Assembly: GCF_030209445.1 (NCBI RefSeq)
Contig: NZ_JARVSD010000013.1
Location: 1-64,000 of the forward strand
Source of the DNA: Promicromonospora sp. MEB111
GTDB lineage: Bacteria > Actinomycetota > Actinomycetes > Actinomycetales > Cellulomonadaceae
Length of the DNA stretch: 64,000 nucleotides
Direction: 5' to 3'
In this document: positions 52,662 to 60,680 of the stretch, one piece after another
Position numbering within the stretch: the first letter of the stretch is position 1
Layout: each line of letters starts with the position of its first letter
Program-made: the position numbers and the translations under genes
The notes under the pieces: generated by a model
What the model was told of the DNA's origin: nothing
The model's input: the letters and a program-made list of their open reading frames with translations, nothing else
Databases searched by the model: none

Positions 52662-53681
52662 TTATCGTTTCGCGACAACCTTCGTCGCGGCGGTGGAGGC
52701 GCGCACCACGAGCTCCGGCTCGAAGAGCAGCTCGTCGCGCGGCACGTCGTTGCCGGCGATGAGCCCGGCCAGCAGGTCGACGGCGGCCCGGCCCATCGGC
52801 TCGATGGGCTGGCGCACGGTGGTCAGCGCCGGGTCGGTGGAGTTCATCAGCGCGGAGTCGTCGAAGCCCACGACCGACACGTCGGCCGGGCAGGACAGCC
52901 CGGCCCGGCGCACCGCCCGGATCGCGCCGAGGGCCAGCGGGTCGCTGGCGCAGACGATCGCCGTGGCACCGGCCTCGATGAGCCGGTTGGCCGCGGCCTG
53001 GCCGCTCTCCAGGGAGTACTGCGAGTGCACGACCAGGCCCGGGTCGAGCTCCAGGCCCTGCCGCTGCGCGAACCGCTGGGCGGCGGCGAGCTTGCGCTCC
53101 GACGGCACGTGGTCGGCCGGGCCGAGCAGCAGGCCCACGCGCCGGTGCCCCAGCGAGGTGACGTGACCCATCGCCTGCTCCATCGCCACGAGGTCGTCGC
53201 AGGCCACACGGGGGAACGCCAGGTCCTCGATCGAGGCGTTCATCAGCACCACCGGCAGCCCCAGGTCCTCCAGCCGCCGGTAGTGCGCGTGGTCGGCCTC
53301 CCGCTCGGCGTAGAAGCCCCCCGCGAAGATCACGCCCGAGACCTGCTGCTGGAGCAGCAGGTCGATGTACTCGGCCTCGGTGACGCCGCCTGCCGTCCGG
53401 GTGCACAGCACCGGGGTGAACCCCTGCTGGGCGAGCGCCCCGCCGATCACCTCGGCGAACGCGGGGAAGATCGGGTTGACGAGCTCCGGCAGGACCAGCC
53501 CGACGAGCTTGCCGCGGCTGCCCCGCAGCTTGGTGGGCCGCTCGTAGCCCAGCACGTCGAGGGCCGTGAGCACGGCGTCCCGCGTGCCCTGGGACACCCC
53601 CGGCTTCCCGTTGAGCACGCGACTGACCGTCGCCTCGCTCACGCCTACCTTCTTCGCAACATCCGCCAGCCGTCTCGACAT
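52662..53681 (-). CDS. LacI-family transcriptional regulator of the alpha-glucoside operon
   Basis: 339 aa. HTH: MSRRLADVAKKVGVSEATVS, hinge RVLNGKPGVSQGTRDAVL. Effector domain: LVGLVLPELVNPIFPAFAEV, RRVGLLLGPADHVPSERKLA, VSVVGFDDSALMNSTDPALT. ATG at 53681 with TAGGAT ending 7 nt upstream and no ribosome site: leaderless. A 45-bp dyad lies further upstream and probably binds this protein. Expected to repress itself and the genes behind it. Confidence 0.92.
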   Translation of the reverse strand: MSRRLADVAKKVGVSEATVSRVLNGKPGVSQGTRDAVLTALDVLGYERPTKLRGSRGKLVGLVLPELVNPIFPAFAEVIGGALAQQGFTPVLCTRTAGGVTEAEYIDLLLQQQVSGVIFAGGFYAEREADHAHYRRLEDLGLPVVLMNASIEDLAFPRVACDDLVAMEQAMGHVTSLGHRRVGLLLGPADHVPSERKLAAAQRFAQRQGLELDPGLVVHSQYSLESGQAAANRLIEAGATAIVCASDPLALGAIRAVRRAGLSCPADVSVVGFDDSALMNSTDPALTTVRQPIEPMGRAAVDLLAGLIAGNDVPRDELLFEPELVVRASTAATKVVAKR

Positions 53682-53705
53682 GACATCGATCCTAGCCACG
53701 ACGAA

Positions 53706-53750
53706 CGCAAATCGCTTGCAGTGGTTGCGCGGCACTGCAAGCCGCTTGCG
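53706..53750. promoter_or_regulatory. 45-bp dyad with two GCAA-N5-TTGC sites (candidate LacI operator pair)
   Basis: 18-nt arms 53706-53723 and 53733-53750 match at 15 of 18 positions, including a perfect TTGCAGTG...CACTGCAA core. Each arm contains a GCAA-N5-TTGC half-palindrome (53707-53719 and 53737-53749), spaced exactly 30 bp apart, about three helical turns. It lies just upstream of the lacI -10 box (53689-53694). Confidence 0.6.
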
Positions 53751-53786
53751 TAGTCCGTCACGTGCCGGGACCAGGTCCCGGAAACG

Positions 53787-53828
53787 TGTCAGACGCCCAG
53801 GTCCCCGGAGGGAACTGGGCGTCTGACA
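53787..53828 (-). terminator. Perfect 14-bp hairpin terminator after hflX
   Basis: TGTCAGACGCCCAG (53787-53800) pairs exactly with 53815-53828 around a 14-nt loop, 17 nt after the hflX stop. Confidence 0.75.
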
Positions 53829-53844
53829 GGTGCGGCGGGACGGG

Positions 53845-55386
53845 TCAGTGCGCCACGGCGACCTGACGCAGCTCGGTGGCGAGCTGCTCGTCCACCCGGC
53901 CGCGCAGGTGCGTGCCGGCGGCGACGTGCTCGGTGAGCTCGATGTCGCCGTGCTCGTGCACCCGGTGCACCAGGTCGCCCCGCTCGTACGGGACCACCAG
54001 GTCGACGTGCACACCCGGGCGCGGCAGCTCGGCCGCGATCCGGGCACGCAGCTCGGCGATCCCCTCGCCGGAGTGCGCGGACACGACGGCGGTGTGCCGC
54101 TCGCGCCGCTGGATCCGGCCGACGACCGTCGGGTCGGCGACGTCGGCCTTGTTCAGCACCACGATCTCGTGGACGTCCTCGAAGGCCGGGATCTCGGACA
54201 GCACCTCGCGGACCGCCGCGATCTGTCCCTCCGGGTCCGGGTGGGACGCGTCGACCACGTGCAGCAGGATGTCGGCGTCGCCGACCTCCTCCAGCGTGGA
54301 CCGGAACGCCTCCACCAGCTGGTGTGGCAGGTGCCGCACGAACCCGACGGTGTCGGTGAACGTGTAGACGCGGCCGTCCTCGGTCTTCGTGCGCCGGACC
54401 GTCGGGTCCAGCGTGGCGAACAGCGCGTTCTGGACCAGCACGCCCGCTCCGGTCAGCGCGTTGAGCAGCGACGACTTGCCGGCGTTGGTGTAGCCGGCGA
54501 TCGCCACCGCGGGGATCGCGTTGCGCTTGCGGCTCAGCCGCTTGGTCTCGCGGGCCGGCTTCATCGCGGCGATCTCGCGCCGCAGCTTGGCCATCCGGTC
54601 GCGGATGCGCCGCCGGTCCAGCTCGATCTTGGTCTCACCGGGACCGCGCGAGCCCATGCCGGCGCCCGCGCCGCCCACCTGGCCACCTGCCTGGCGGGAC
54701 ATCGACTCGCCCCAGCCGCGCAGGCGCGGCAGGAGGTACTCGAGCTGGGCGAGCTCGACCTGGGCCTTTCCCTCACGGGACTTCGCGTGCTGCGCGAAGA
54801 TGTCCAGGATCAGGGCCGTACGGTCGACGACCTTGACCTTCACCACGTCCTCCAGCGCACGGCGCTGGGACGGGGCGAGCTCGCTGTCGACGATCACCGT
54901 GTCGGCGCCGGTCGCCAGGACCACCTGGGCCAGCTCCAGTGCCTTGCCGGAGCCGAGGTACGTGCCGGGGTCGGGCTTCTGCCGGCGCTGCAGCAGGCCG
55001 TCCAGCACCTGCGAGCCGGCCGTCTCGGCCAGCGCGGCGAGCTCGCGCAGCGAGATCTCCGCGTCGCGGGCCGCGTCCTCGCCGCCCGAGAACAGGCCGA
55101 CGAGCACCACCTTCTCCAGGCGCAGCTGCCGGTACTCGACCTCGGTGACGTCCTCGAGCTCGGTCGACAGGCCGGCCACGCGGCGCAGCGCGGTGCGCTC
55201 CTCGAGGTCCAGCTGGTCGCCGTCGGCCACGGTGTGCACCGTTCCGCCGTCGGCACGTGCGGTCCCCGCCCGAGCGAGAACCCGTGCCACGACATCGTTC
55301 GCGATCGCCTGGGCGTCTGCCTGGGCCGCGCGGAGTTCGGGCGTCTCCTCTGCGGGGAGCTCGGGCTCTGTCGGGGTGTGGGTCAT
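53845..55386 (-). CDS. hflX: GTPase HflX
   Basis: 513 aa. HflX N-terminal domain (VVLVGLFSGGEDAARDAEIS, KPDPGTYLGSGKALELAQVV), a coiled-coil Gly-rich linker (GGQVGGAGAGMGSRGPGETK), and the G domain: G1 GYTNAGKSSLLN, G3 DTVGFVRHLP, G4 NKAD, G5 VSAHSGEG. It binds ribosomes and rescues or splits stalled ones under stress. The C-terminal region ends ATELRQVAVAH. Complete length for actinobacterial HflX. The 160 bp upstream to the GNAT gene show nothing recognisable. Confidence 0.95.
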   Translation of the reverse strand: MTHTPTEPELPAEETPELRAAQADAQAIANDVVARVLARAGTARADGGTVHTVADGDQLDLEERTALRRVAGLSTELEDVTEVEYRQLRLEKVVLVGLFSGGEDAARDAEISLRELAALAETAGSQVLDGLLQRRQKPDPGTYLGSGKALELAQVVLATGADTVIVDSELAPSQRRALEDVVKVKVVDRTALILDIFAQHAKSREGKAQVELAQLEYLLPRLRGWGESMSRQAGGQVGGAGAGMGSRGPGETKIELDRRRIRDRMAKLRREIAAMKPARETKRLSRKRNAIPAVAIAGYTNAGKSSLLNALTGAGVLVQNALFATLDPTVRRTKTEDGRVYTFTDTVGFVRHLPHQLVEAFRSTLEEVGDADILLHVVDASHPDPEGQIAAVREVLSEIPAFEDVHEIVVLNKADVADPTVVGRIQRRERHTAVVSAHSGEGIAELRARIAAELPRPGVHVDLVVPYERGDLVHRVHEHGDIELTEHVAAGTHLRGRVDEQLATELRQVAVAH

Positions 55387-55546
55387 GTACTACCTAACTC
55401 TCGATGGATCTTGCTCTCGTAGAACAAGGATCCCACGCCCGAAAGTCCCGCGGCCATGTCTTTCCACAGCTTCCCACAGGGACTTCCCGCGCGATCGTCC
55501 GGCGGGTCCTCCGCGGGATCGTCGCGCGGGACGCCGCCGGGCGCCG

Positions 55547-56131
55547 TCAGAAGTCCCGGCGCATCACGCGGCGCCGCTTGGTCGGCCGGCTGACCTCCGT
55601 CAGCCCCGCCGCCGCGAACGGTCCGGGCGTGCCCACGTTGACCTCGCCCCAGGAGATCTCCTGTCCCGGGTCCGGGGCGATCGGGTAGCCCTCGACCGCC
55701 CGCGCGCCCCGCTCCCGTGCGTGCTCGACGGCGGCGGCCGCGAGCTCGTACATCAGGCCCTGCTTGCGGTACCCCACGCGCACGGCGAAGCATGTGACGG
55801 CCCACACGCCGGCGTCGTCCTTGTCCTCGTGCCGGCCCGCCCACGGGACCTGGCTGCCGCGGTACCGGACGAACTCCGTGCGGGGCGCCACCGCGACCCA
55901 GCCTGCCGGCTCGCCGTCGACGTAGGCGAGCAGGGCGCCCGACGTTGGCGCCCCCGGCGGCGGGTCGAGCTGCTCGCGCAGCGTGTGGGCGCGCTCCTCG
56001 ACGGGCATGTACCACCAGGCGCGGTCACCCAGCCGGATGCGCTGGCACTGGCAGTGGTGGGCGCCGCCGCGCGTGCCGAACACGATCTGCACGTCGTCCC
56101 ACCGCTCCACGGTGGCCTCGGCGATCTCCAT
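55547..56131 (-). CDS. GNAT-family N-acetyltransferase
   Basis: 194 aa. The acetyl-CoA binding segment is VWAVTCFAVRVGYRKQGLMY, with ELAAAAVEHARERGARAVEG. The N-terminus CQCQRIRLGDRAWWYMP, with two Cys and aromatic residues, is typical of a GNAT subgroup common in Actinomycetota (often annotated YoaP-like or simply acetyltransferase). Substrate unknown. Divergent from the methyltransferase gene. Confidence 0.85.
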   Translation of the reverse strand: MEIAEATVERWDDVQIVFGTRGGAHHCQCQRIRLGDRAWWYMPVEERAHTLREQLDPPPGAPTSGALLAYVDGEPAGWVAVAPRTEFVRYRGSQVPWAGRHEDKDDAGVWAVTCFAVRVGYRKQGLMYELAAAAVEHARERGARAVEGYPIAPDPGQEISWGEVNVGTPGPFAAAGLTEVSRPTKRRRVMRRDF

Positions 56132-56183
56132 GCCCGCAGGCTGGCACCGGTCGCCACGGGCGGCAACCGCCTAGGATCGTCCG

Positions 56184-56783
56184 GTGTCCAGCGACCACTA
56201 CTTCACCGCGCAACCCGCCTCGGACGACGAGCGCCGCACCCGGACCGTCCGCCTCGCCGGGCGCGAGCTGGAGGTCGAGGTGGCGGCCGGCGTCTTCTCC
56301 CCCGGCGGGCTCGACAAGGGGACGGCCGTGCTGCTGGACCACGTGCCCGCGCCCCCGGCCACGGGCGACCTGCTCGACCTCGGCTGCGGGTGGGGCCCCA
56401 TCACGATCAGCCTGGCGCTGGCGGCGCCGGAGGCCACGGTCTGGGCGGTCGACGTCAACGAGCGGGCGCTCGACCTGGTGCGGCGCAACGCCGAGCGGCT
56501 CGGCCTGGAGAACGTCCGGGCGGCCCTGCCCGACGAGGTGCCCGACGACGTCCGGTTCGCCGCCTGCTGGTCCAACCCGCCCATCCGCGTGGGCAAGCAG
56601 GCGCTGCACGACCTCCTGACGCGCTGGCTGCCCCGGCTGGAGCCGGACGCGGCGGCCTGGCTCGTGGTGCAGAAGAACCTGGGCTCCGACTCGCTCGCCC
56701 GCTGGATCACCGAGGCGCTCGGTCTCCCGGTCGAGCGGACGACGTCGTCCAAGGGCTTCCGCGTGCTGCGGGTGACCCGCTGA
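56184..56783 (+). CDS. Class I SAM methyltransferase, RsmC/RsmG-like (small ribosomal RNA methyltransferase type)
   Basis: 199 aa. The first half matches the RsmC/YbxB type: GVFSPGGLDKGTAVLLDHVP, then the SAM motif DLLDLGCGWGPITISLALAA and the catalytic NPPY-like tetrad SNPPIRVGK. It probably methylates 16S rRNA guanine N2, as RsmC does. GTG at 56184 with TAGGAT 6 nt upstream and no ribosome site (leaderless). Convergent with dapF, 4 nt apart. Confidence 0.85.
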   Translation: MSSDHYFTAQPASDDERRTRTVRLAGRELEVEVAAGVFSPGGLDKGTAVLLDHVPAPPATGDLLDLGCGWGPITISLALAAPEATVWAVDVNERALDLVRRNAERLGLENVRAALPDEVPDDVRFAACWSNPPIRVGKQALHDLLTRWLPRLEPDAAAWLVVQKNLGSDSLARWITEALGLPVERTTSSKGFRVLRVTR

Positions 56784-56787
56784 CCTG

Positions 56788-57753
56788 TCAGAGCGTGACC
56801 CGGCCCGAGTAGACCAGCTCGGCCGGGCCCGCGAGCTCGACGTTGCCGCCCGGCAGCACGCGCACGCGCACCTCGCCGCCCGGCACCTCGACGAACCACG
56901 TGTCGGGGGCGCCGTCGCCGGACGAGCCGCCCTGCCAGGTCCGCACCGCGAGCGCCGCGGCGCAGGCGCCCGTGCCGCACGACGGTGTCTCCCCCACCCC
57001 GCGCTCGTGCACCCGCATGCGCAGGCGCCCGACGACGCCGTCGGGCCCCTCCTCCTCGCCGAGCGGCACGACGAGCTCGACGTTGGTGCCGTGCGGCGGC
57101 ACGGGCGCGACCTCGGGGGCGTGGAAGAGCTCGAGCGCGGCGAGCTCCTCGACGCTCGCGAGGGCGACGACGGTGTGGGGGTTGCCGAGGTCGACGCTCA
57201 GCGCGGGCCGGGGCGCGGTCCAGCCGCGCACCGCGACCGCGGCGTCGTAGCCGTCGGCCGCCGCGGACTCGCCGCCGGGCAGGAACCAGCGGCCCATGTC
57301 GACGGCGTACCAGCCGTTCGCCTCCTTGGTCACGCGCTTGACGCCGGCGCGCGTGCCGAGGCTGAGCGGGCCGGCGGACAGGTCGGCGAGCCCCTCCTGC
57401 TCGGCGAACGCGGCGAAGACGCGCACGCCGTTGCCGCACATCTCGGCCACGGAGCCGTCGGCGTTGCGGTAGTCCATGAACCACTCCGCCGTCGGGTCCT
57501 GCGCCAGGGCCGCCTGGGCGGCCTCCTCGCCCGCGCTCGCCAGGGCCGCGGTCGGCGCGAGCCGGATCACGCCGTCGCCGCCGATCCCGGCGCGGCGGTC
57601 GGCGAGCCGGCGGACGTCGGCCGGCGTCAGGTCGAGCAGGCCCTGGGGGTCCGCGATCAGCACGAAGTCGTTCTGCGTGCCGTGGCCCTTGGTGAAGGCG
57701 AGGGTCCCGGGGGTCGGGGTGGAGGGCACGGGGCTGGTCGCGGGCTGCGTCAT
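56788..57753 (-). CDS. dapF: Diaminopimelate epimerase
   Basis: 321 aa. Two catalytic cysteines: EMCGNGVRVFAAFAEQ and GETPSCGTGACAAALAV. N-terminus LAFTKGHGTQNDFVLIADP is typical. It converts LL- to meso-diaminopimelate for lysine and peptidoglycan. The ATG overlaps the miaA stop by 4 bases. The insert SVEELAALELFHAPEVAPV is usual for actinobacterial DapF. Confidence 0.95.
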   Translation of the reverse strand: MTQPATSPVPSTPTPGTLAFTKGHGTQNDFVLIADPQGLLDLTPADVRRLADRRAGIGGDGVIRLAPTAALASAGEEAAQAALAQDPTAEWFMDYRNADGSVAEMCGNGVRVFAAFAEQEGLADLSAGPLSLGTRAGVKRVTKEANGWYAVDMGRWFLPGGESAAADGYDAAVAVRGWTAPRPALSVDLGNPHTVVALASVEELAALELFHAPEVAPVPPHGTNVELVVPLGEEEGPDGVVGRLRMRVHERGVGETPSCGTGACAAALAVRTWQGGSSGDGAPDTWFVEVPGGEVRVRVLPGGNVELAGPAELVYSGRVTL

Positions 57754-58742
57754 GACCCCAGGCTACGGCGCACCGGCTCGGTCCCGGCAACCGCCAAGGT
57801 CCCGGCGTCGGCGGCGGCCACGACCGCGAGCGCGTCGTCCAGCAGGTGGGGCGAGGCGGCATCGAGCCAGTGCACGCGCGGGTCGCGGCCGAACCAGCCC
57901 ATCTGCTTGCGCGCGAGGCGCCGTGTGTTCGCGGTGACGGCCTCCCTGGCCTCGGCCTCGGTGGACTCGCCGCGCCACCAGGCGAGCACCTCGGAGTAGC
58001 CGACGGCGCGCGCTGCGGTGACGCCGAGCCCGCTCCCGGTGCCGCCCTGCTCGGGGCTCGCCAGGCCGCGCACCTCGTCGACGAGACCACCGTCCCACAT
58101 CCGGTCCACGCGGCTCCCGACCCGCGCGTCGAGCACCTCCCGCGGGCAGTCCAGCCCGATCTGCACCGCGGGGCGCACGTACTCCTGGCGCGGCAGGTTG
58201 GCCGTGTACGGCAGGCCGGTGATCTCGATGACCTCCAGCGCGCGCACGATGCGGCGGGTGTTGTGCGGCCCGATGCTCTCGGCGGCCTGCGGGTCCAGCC
58301 GCGCGAGCTCCGCGTGCAGGGCGCGACGACCCTCGGTCTCGGCCCGTGCCTCCAGCCGTTCCCGGACGGCCGGGTCCGTCCCGGGGAAGTCCATGTGGTC
58401 CAGCAGCGCGCGCACGTACAGGCCCGACCCGCCGACGACGAGGGCGCGCGCGCCCCGGCCGGCGATCGCGTCCAGGTCGGCACGCGCGGCCTCCTGGTAG
58501 CGCGCCACGGACGCGTCCTGCGTGGGGTCCAGCACGTCGAGCTGGTGGTGCACGATGCCGCGCCGCTCGGCCGGCGGGACCTTGGCCGTGCCGACGTCCA
58601 TGCCGCGGTAGAGCTGGTAGGCGTCGGCGTTGACGATCTCGCTCGCCACGGCGCCCGGCGCGTCGCCCAGCGCCTGGGCCAGGTCGAGCGCCAGGTCCGA
58701 CTTCCCGGTGGCGGTAGGCCCCACGACGGCGACGACGATCAC
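57750..58742 (-). CDS. miaA: tRNA dimethylallyltransferase
   Basis: 330 aa. Walker A VVGPTATGKSDLALDLAQ; substrate motifs EIVNADAYQLYRGMDVGTAK, GIVHHQLDVLDPTQDASVAR and VVGGSGLYVRALLDHMDFPG. It adds dimethylallyl to A37 of tRNA. GTG start at 58742; a TAAGGT box 6 nt upstream overlaps the preceding stop. Together with miaB nearby it makes ms2i6A37. Confidence 0.95.
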   Translation of the reverse strand: MIVVAVVGPTATGKSDLALDLAQALGDAPGAVASEIVNADAYQLYRGMDVGTAKVPPAERRGIVHHQLDVLDPTQDASVARYQEAARADLDAIAGRGARALVVGGSGLYVRALLDHMDFPGTDPAVRERLEARAETEGRRALHAELARLDPQAAESIGPHNTRRIVRALEVIEITGLPYTANLPRQEYVRPAVQIGLDCPREVLDARVGSRVDRMWDGGLVDEVRGLASPEQGGTGSGLGVTAARAVGYSEVLAWWRGESTEAEAREAVTANTRRLARKQMGWFGRDPRVHWLDAASPHLLDDALAVVAAADAGTLAVAGTEPVRRSLGS

Positions 58743-58751
58743 CCCGACACC

Positions 58752-59369
58752 TTAGGCCAGGACGGTCACGCGGTACTCGGGCGGCAGGTGGTCGTGCGAC
58801 TGCGCGAAGACCTGGACCTGCGGCGTCCACCCGTCGGCGCCCGCCGCGCGCAGGGCGGCCCGGACGCCGTCGGTCAGCGTCCCGGGGTCGCTGTCGAGGC
58901 CGCCCGGCACTCCCCCGCCCGCGACGACCAGGCCGGCGGCGTCCCGCAGCAGCGGGTCGGGTCCGGCGAGCGGTCCGGGCCAGGACGGCGGGACCTCCAG
59001 CACCTCGACCTCGGCGACCCGGTCGCCCAGCACGTCCGCGAGCGCCAGCAGCGCCACCGAGGCACCGGTCCCCGCGACCGGACGGATCTCGTCCCTCCAG
59101 GACCAGGCCGCGCCGGAGTGCCGTCCCGCACCAGGCGGGGAGCCGGGCAGCCAGCGGTCATCGATGCCGGAGCCCGCCAGGGACGGGCGCATCCGGCCGT
59201 GCCGCAGGGCGCGGCCGTGCGCCAGGACCAGCGGCACGCGGCCGCCGTCGGTGAGCCCGGCCAGCGCGGCCGCCACGGCGGCGCGGACGCCCGCGAGCGG
59301 GTCCGTCCGCAGGCCAGGGGCCATCCCCGGGACGAGCAGCGGGGTGGCGGGCAGGATCACGGCGTGCAC
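58752..59369 (-). CDS. Conserved protein between miaA and the YbjN pair (class III extradiol dioxygenase-like)
   Basis: 205 aa. GTG start (VHAVILPATPLLVPG). Motifs: PLLVPGMAPGLRTDPLAGVR, RVPLVLAHGRALRHGR, and ASVALLALADVLGD. The order miaA / this gene is also found in mycobacteria, where the homologue is an uncharacterised Ala-rich protein resembling LigB-type dioxygenases. Metal ligands are not obvious, so activity is doubtful. Function unknown. Confidence 0.65.
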   Translation of the reverse strand: MHAVILPATPLLVPGMAPGLRTDPLAGVRAAVAAALAGLTDGGRVPLVLAHGRALRHGRMRPSLAGSGIDDRWLPGSPPGAGRHSGAAWSWRDEIRPVAGTGASVALLALADVLGDRVAEVEVLEVPPSWPGPLAGPDPLLRDAAGLVVAGGGVPGGLDSDPGTLTDGVRAALRAAGADGWTPQVQVFAQSHDHLPPEYRVTVLA

Positions 59370-59481
59370 GATGGATGAAAGTAGCACCGGGCGCGGCGCC
59401 TGGCCGTTCCTGGGCGATTCCACCCGGCTTTCCGGACGAAGGGCGCAGCGGGAGGAGGGGTCTGGCAGGTACTGTGGTCAG

Positions 59482-60081
59482 GTGAGGTTCTTCGGGTCAC
59501 GACGCCGGAACACGGCGGGCGACGGCGACCGTGCGGCCACCGGCCCGCAACAGCCCGAGCCCAGGGAACTCGACGACGACGAGCTGCGGGCGCAGGTGGA
59601 GGGTGTGCTGCTCCGCGAGCTGACGGGCGGCCTCGACGATCCTTCCTCCGTTCCCGAGCCGCTCACGCGCGACCGCGTGGTGGAGTGGCTGGGCGAGAAC
59701 GGGTTCAGCTATTTCGTGGACTCGGAGGGCGACGTCGGCGGGCTGTGGCACGGCTGGCTGTTCTACTTCCTCATGGTCGGCGAGAGCTCCGAGGTGCTCC
59801 AGGTGCGCGGGCAGTGGCACCGCGACCTGACCATCGAGCGGCTCGAGGAGATCCTCGAGCTCTGCAACGAGTGGAACGCCGAGCGCATCTGGCCCAAGAC
59901 GTACGTCCGCGTGCGCGACAACGGGGCCGTGCTGGTCTACACCGAGGTGACGGTCGACCTGGAGCACGGCGTCACCGAGGACCAGCTCGACCAGCTGCTG
60001 CAGTGCGGGCTGACCACCGGCTCCATGTTCTTCGAACATCTCGACGAGACGTTCCCCGACCCGCTCAGGTCCGCGCCATGA
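59482..60081 (+). CDS. YbjN-domain protein 1
   Basis: 199 aa. GTG start at 59482 with TACTGT 6 nt upstream (leaderless). The YbjN fold is visible as RVVEWLGENGFSYFVDSEGD, VLQVRGQWHRDLTIERLEEI and CNEWNAERIWPKTYVRVRDN. Similar to type III secretion chaperone-like YbjN proteins. Role unknown; often involved in sensing. Its stop overlaps the start of the second YbjN gene (ATGA). Confidence 0.85.
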   Translation: MRFFGSRRRNTAGDGDRAATGPQQPEPRELDDDELRAQVEGVLLRELTGGLDDPSSVPEPLTRDRVVEWLGENGFSYFVDSEGDVGGLWHGWLFYFLMVGESSEVLQVRGQWHRDLTIERLEEILELCNEWNAERIWPKTYVRVRDNGAVLVYTEVTVDLEHGVTEDQLDQLLQCGLTTGSMFFEHLDETFPDPLRSAP

Positions 60082-60659
60082 GCCCGGCCCGGAACGGCGG
60101 CGGCGCAGGGCGCTGGCTCGCGCGCCTGCTCAACCCGCGCCCTCCGGCGGCCCGGCGCCCCGCGGGAGCGCAGGTCCGCACGCTCGCGAACGCCCCGGTC
60201 GAGAAGCCGCGGCCGCTCACCACGCAGCGCGTGGGCGACGACCTGTCGCGCCGCGGCTACCGCTTCCGCATTGACGACGACGGCGACGTGACCGGCACCT
60301 GGGACGGCAACCGGTTCTGGTTCCTGCTGCTCGGTGAGCACGACGAGATCCTGCAGGTGCGGGGCCGCTGGGCGGGCGCGCTGCCCGCGGCCGCGCGCCT
60401 GGCCGTGCTCCAGGCCGCGAACGACTGGAACCGCGAGCGCATCTGGCCCAAGGTCTACACCCGGGAGGAGGGCGCGGGGCTCGCCCTGTACGCCGAGGTC
60501 TCGGTGGACTTCGAGCACGGCGCCACCGAGGAGCAGCTCGCCCAGACGGTGTCGTGCGGGCTGGTCACCGCGAGCCAGTTCTTCTCGACGGTGGCCTCGC
60601 TCGCCCCGCCGCCCGACGCCGAGCCGGACGAGGCCGGCCCGGACAGCGCGGCGGGCTAG
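60078..60659 (+). CDS. YbjN-domain protein 2 (paralogue)
   Basis: 193 aa. It shares the layout of the previous gene: RVGDDLSRRGYRFRIDDDGD, EILQVRGRWAGALPAAARLA, ANDWNRERIWPKVYTREEGA, SVDFEHGATEEQLAQTVSCG. Start codon overlaps the upstream stop, so the two proteins are probably made in equal amounts and may pair. A basic Arg/Pro-rich N-terminus (ARLLNPRPPAARRP) is unlike its partner. Convergent with miaB. Confidence 0.85.
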   Translation: MSPARNGGGAGRWLARLLNPRPPAARRPAGAQVRTLANAPVEKPRPLTTQRVGDDLSRRGYRFRIDDDGDVTGTWDGNRFWFLLLGEHDEILQVRGRWAGALPAAARLAVLQAANDWNRERIWPKVYTREEGAGLALYAEVSVDFEHGATEEQLAQTVSCGLVTASQFFSTVASLAPPPDAEPDEAGPDSAAG

Positions 60660-60680
60660 GAACCGACCCGCCGCACCGCG

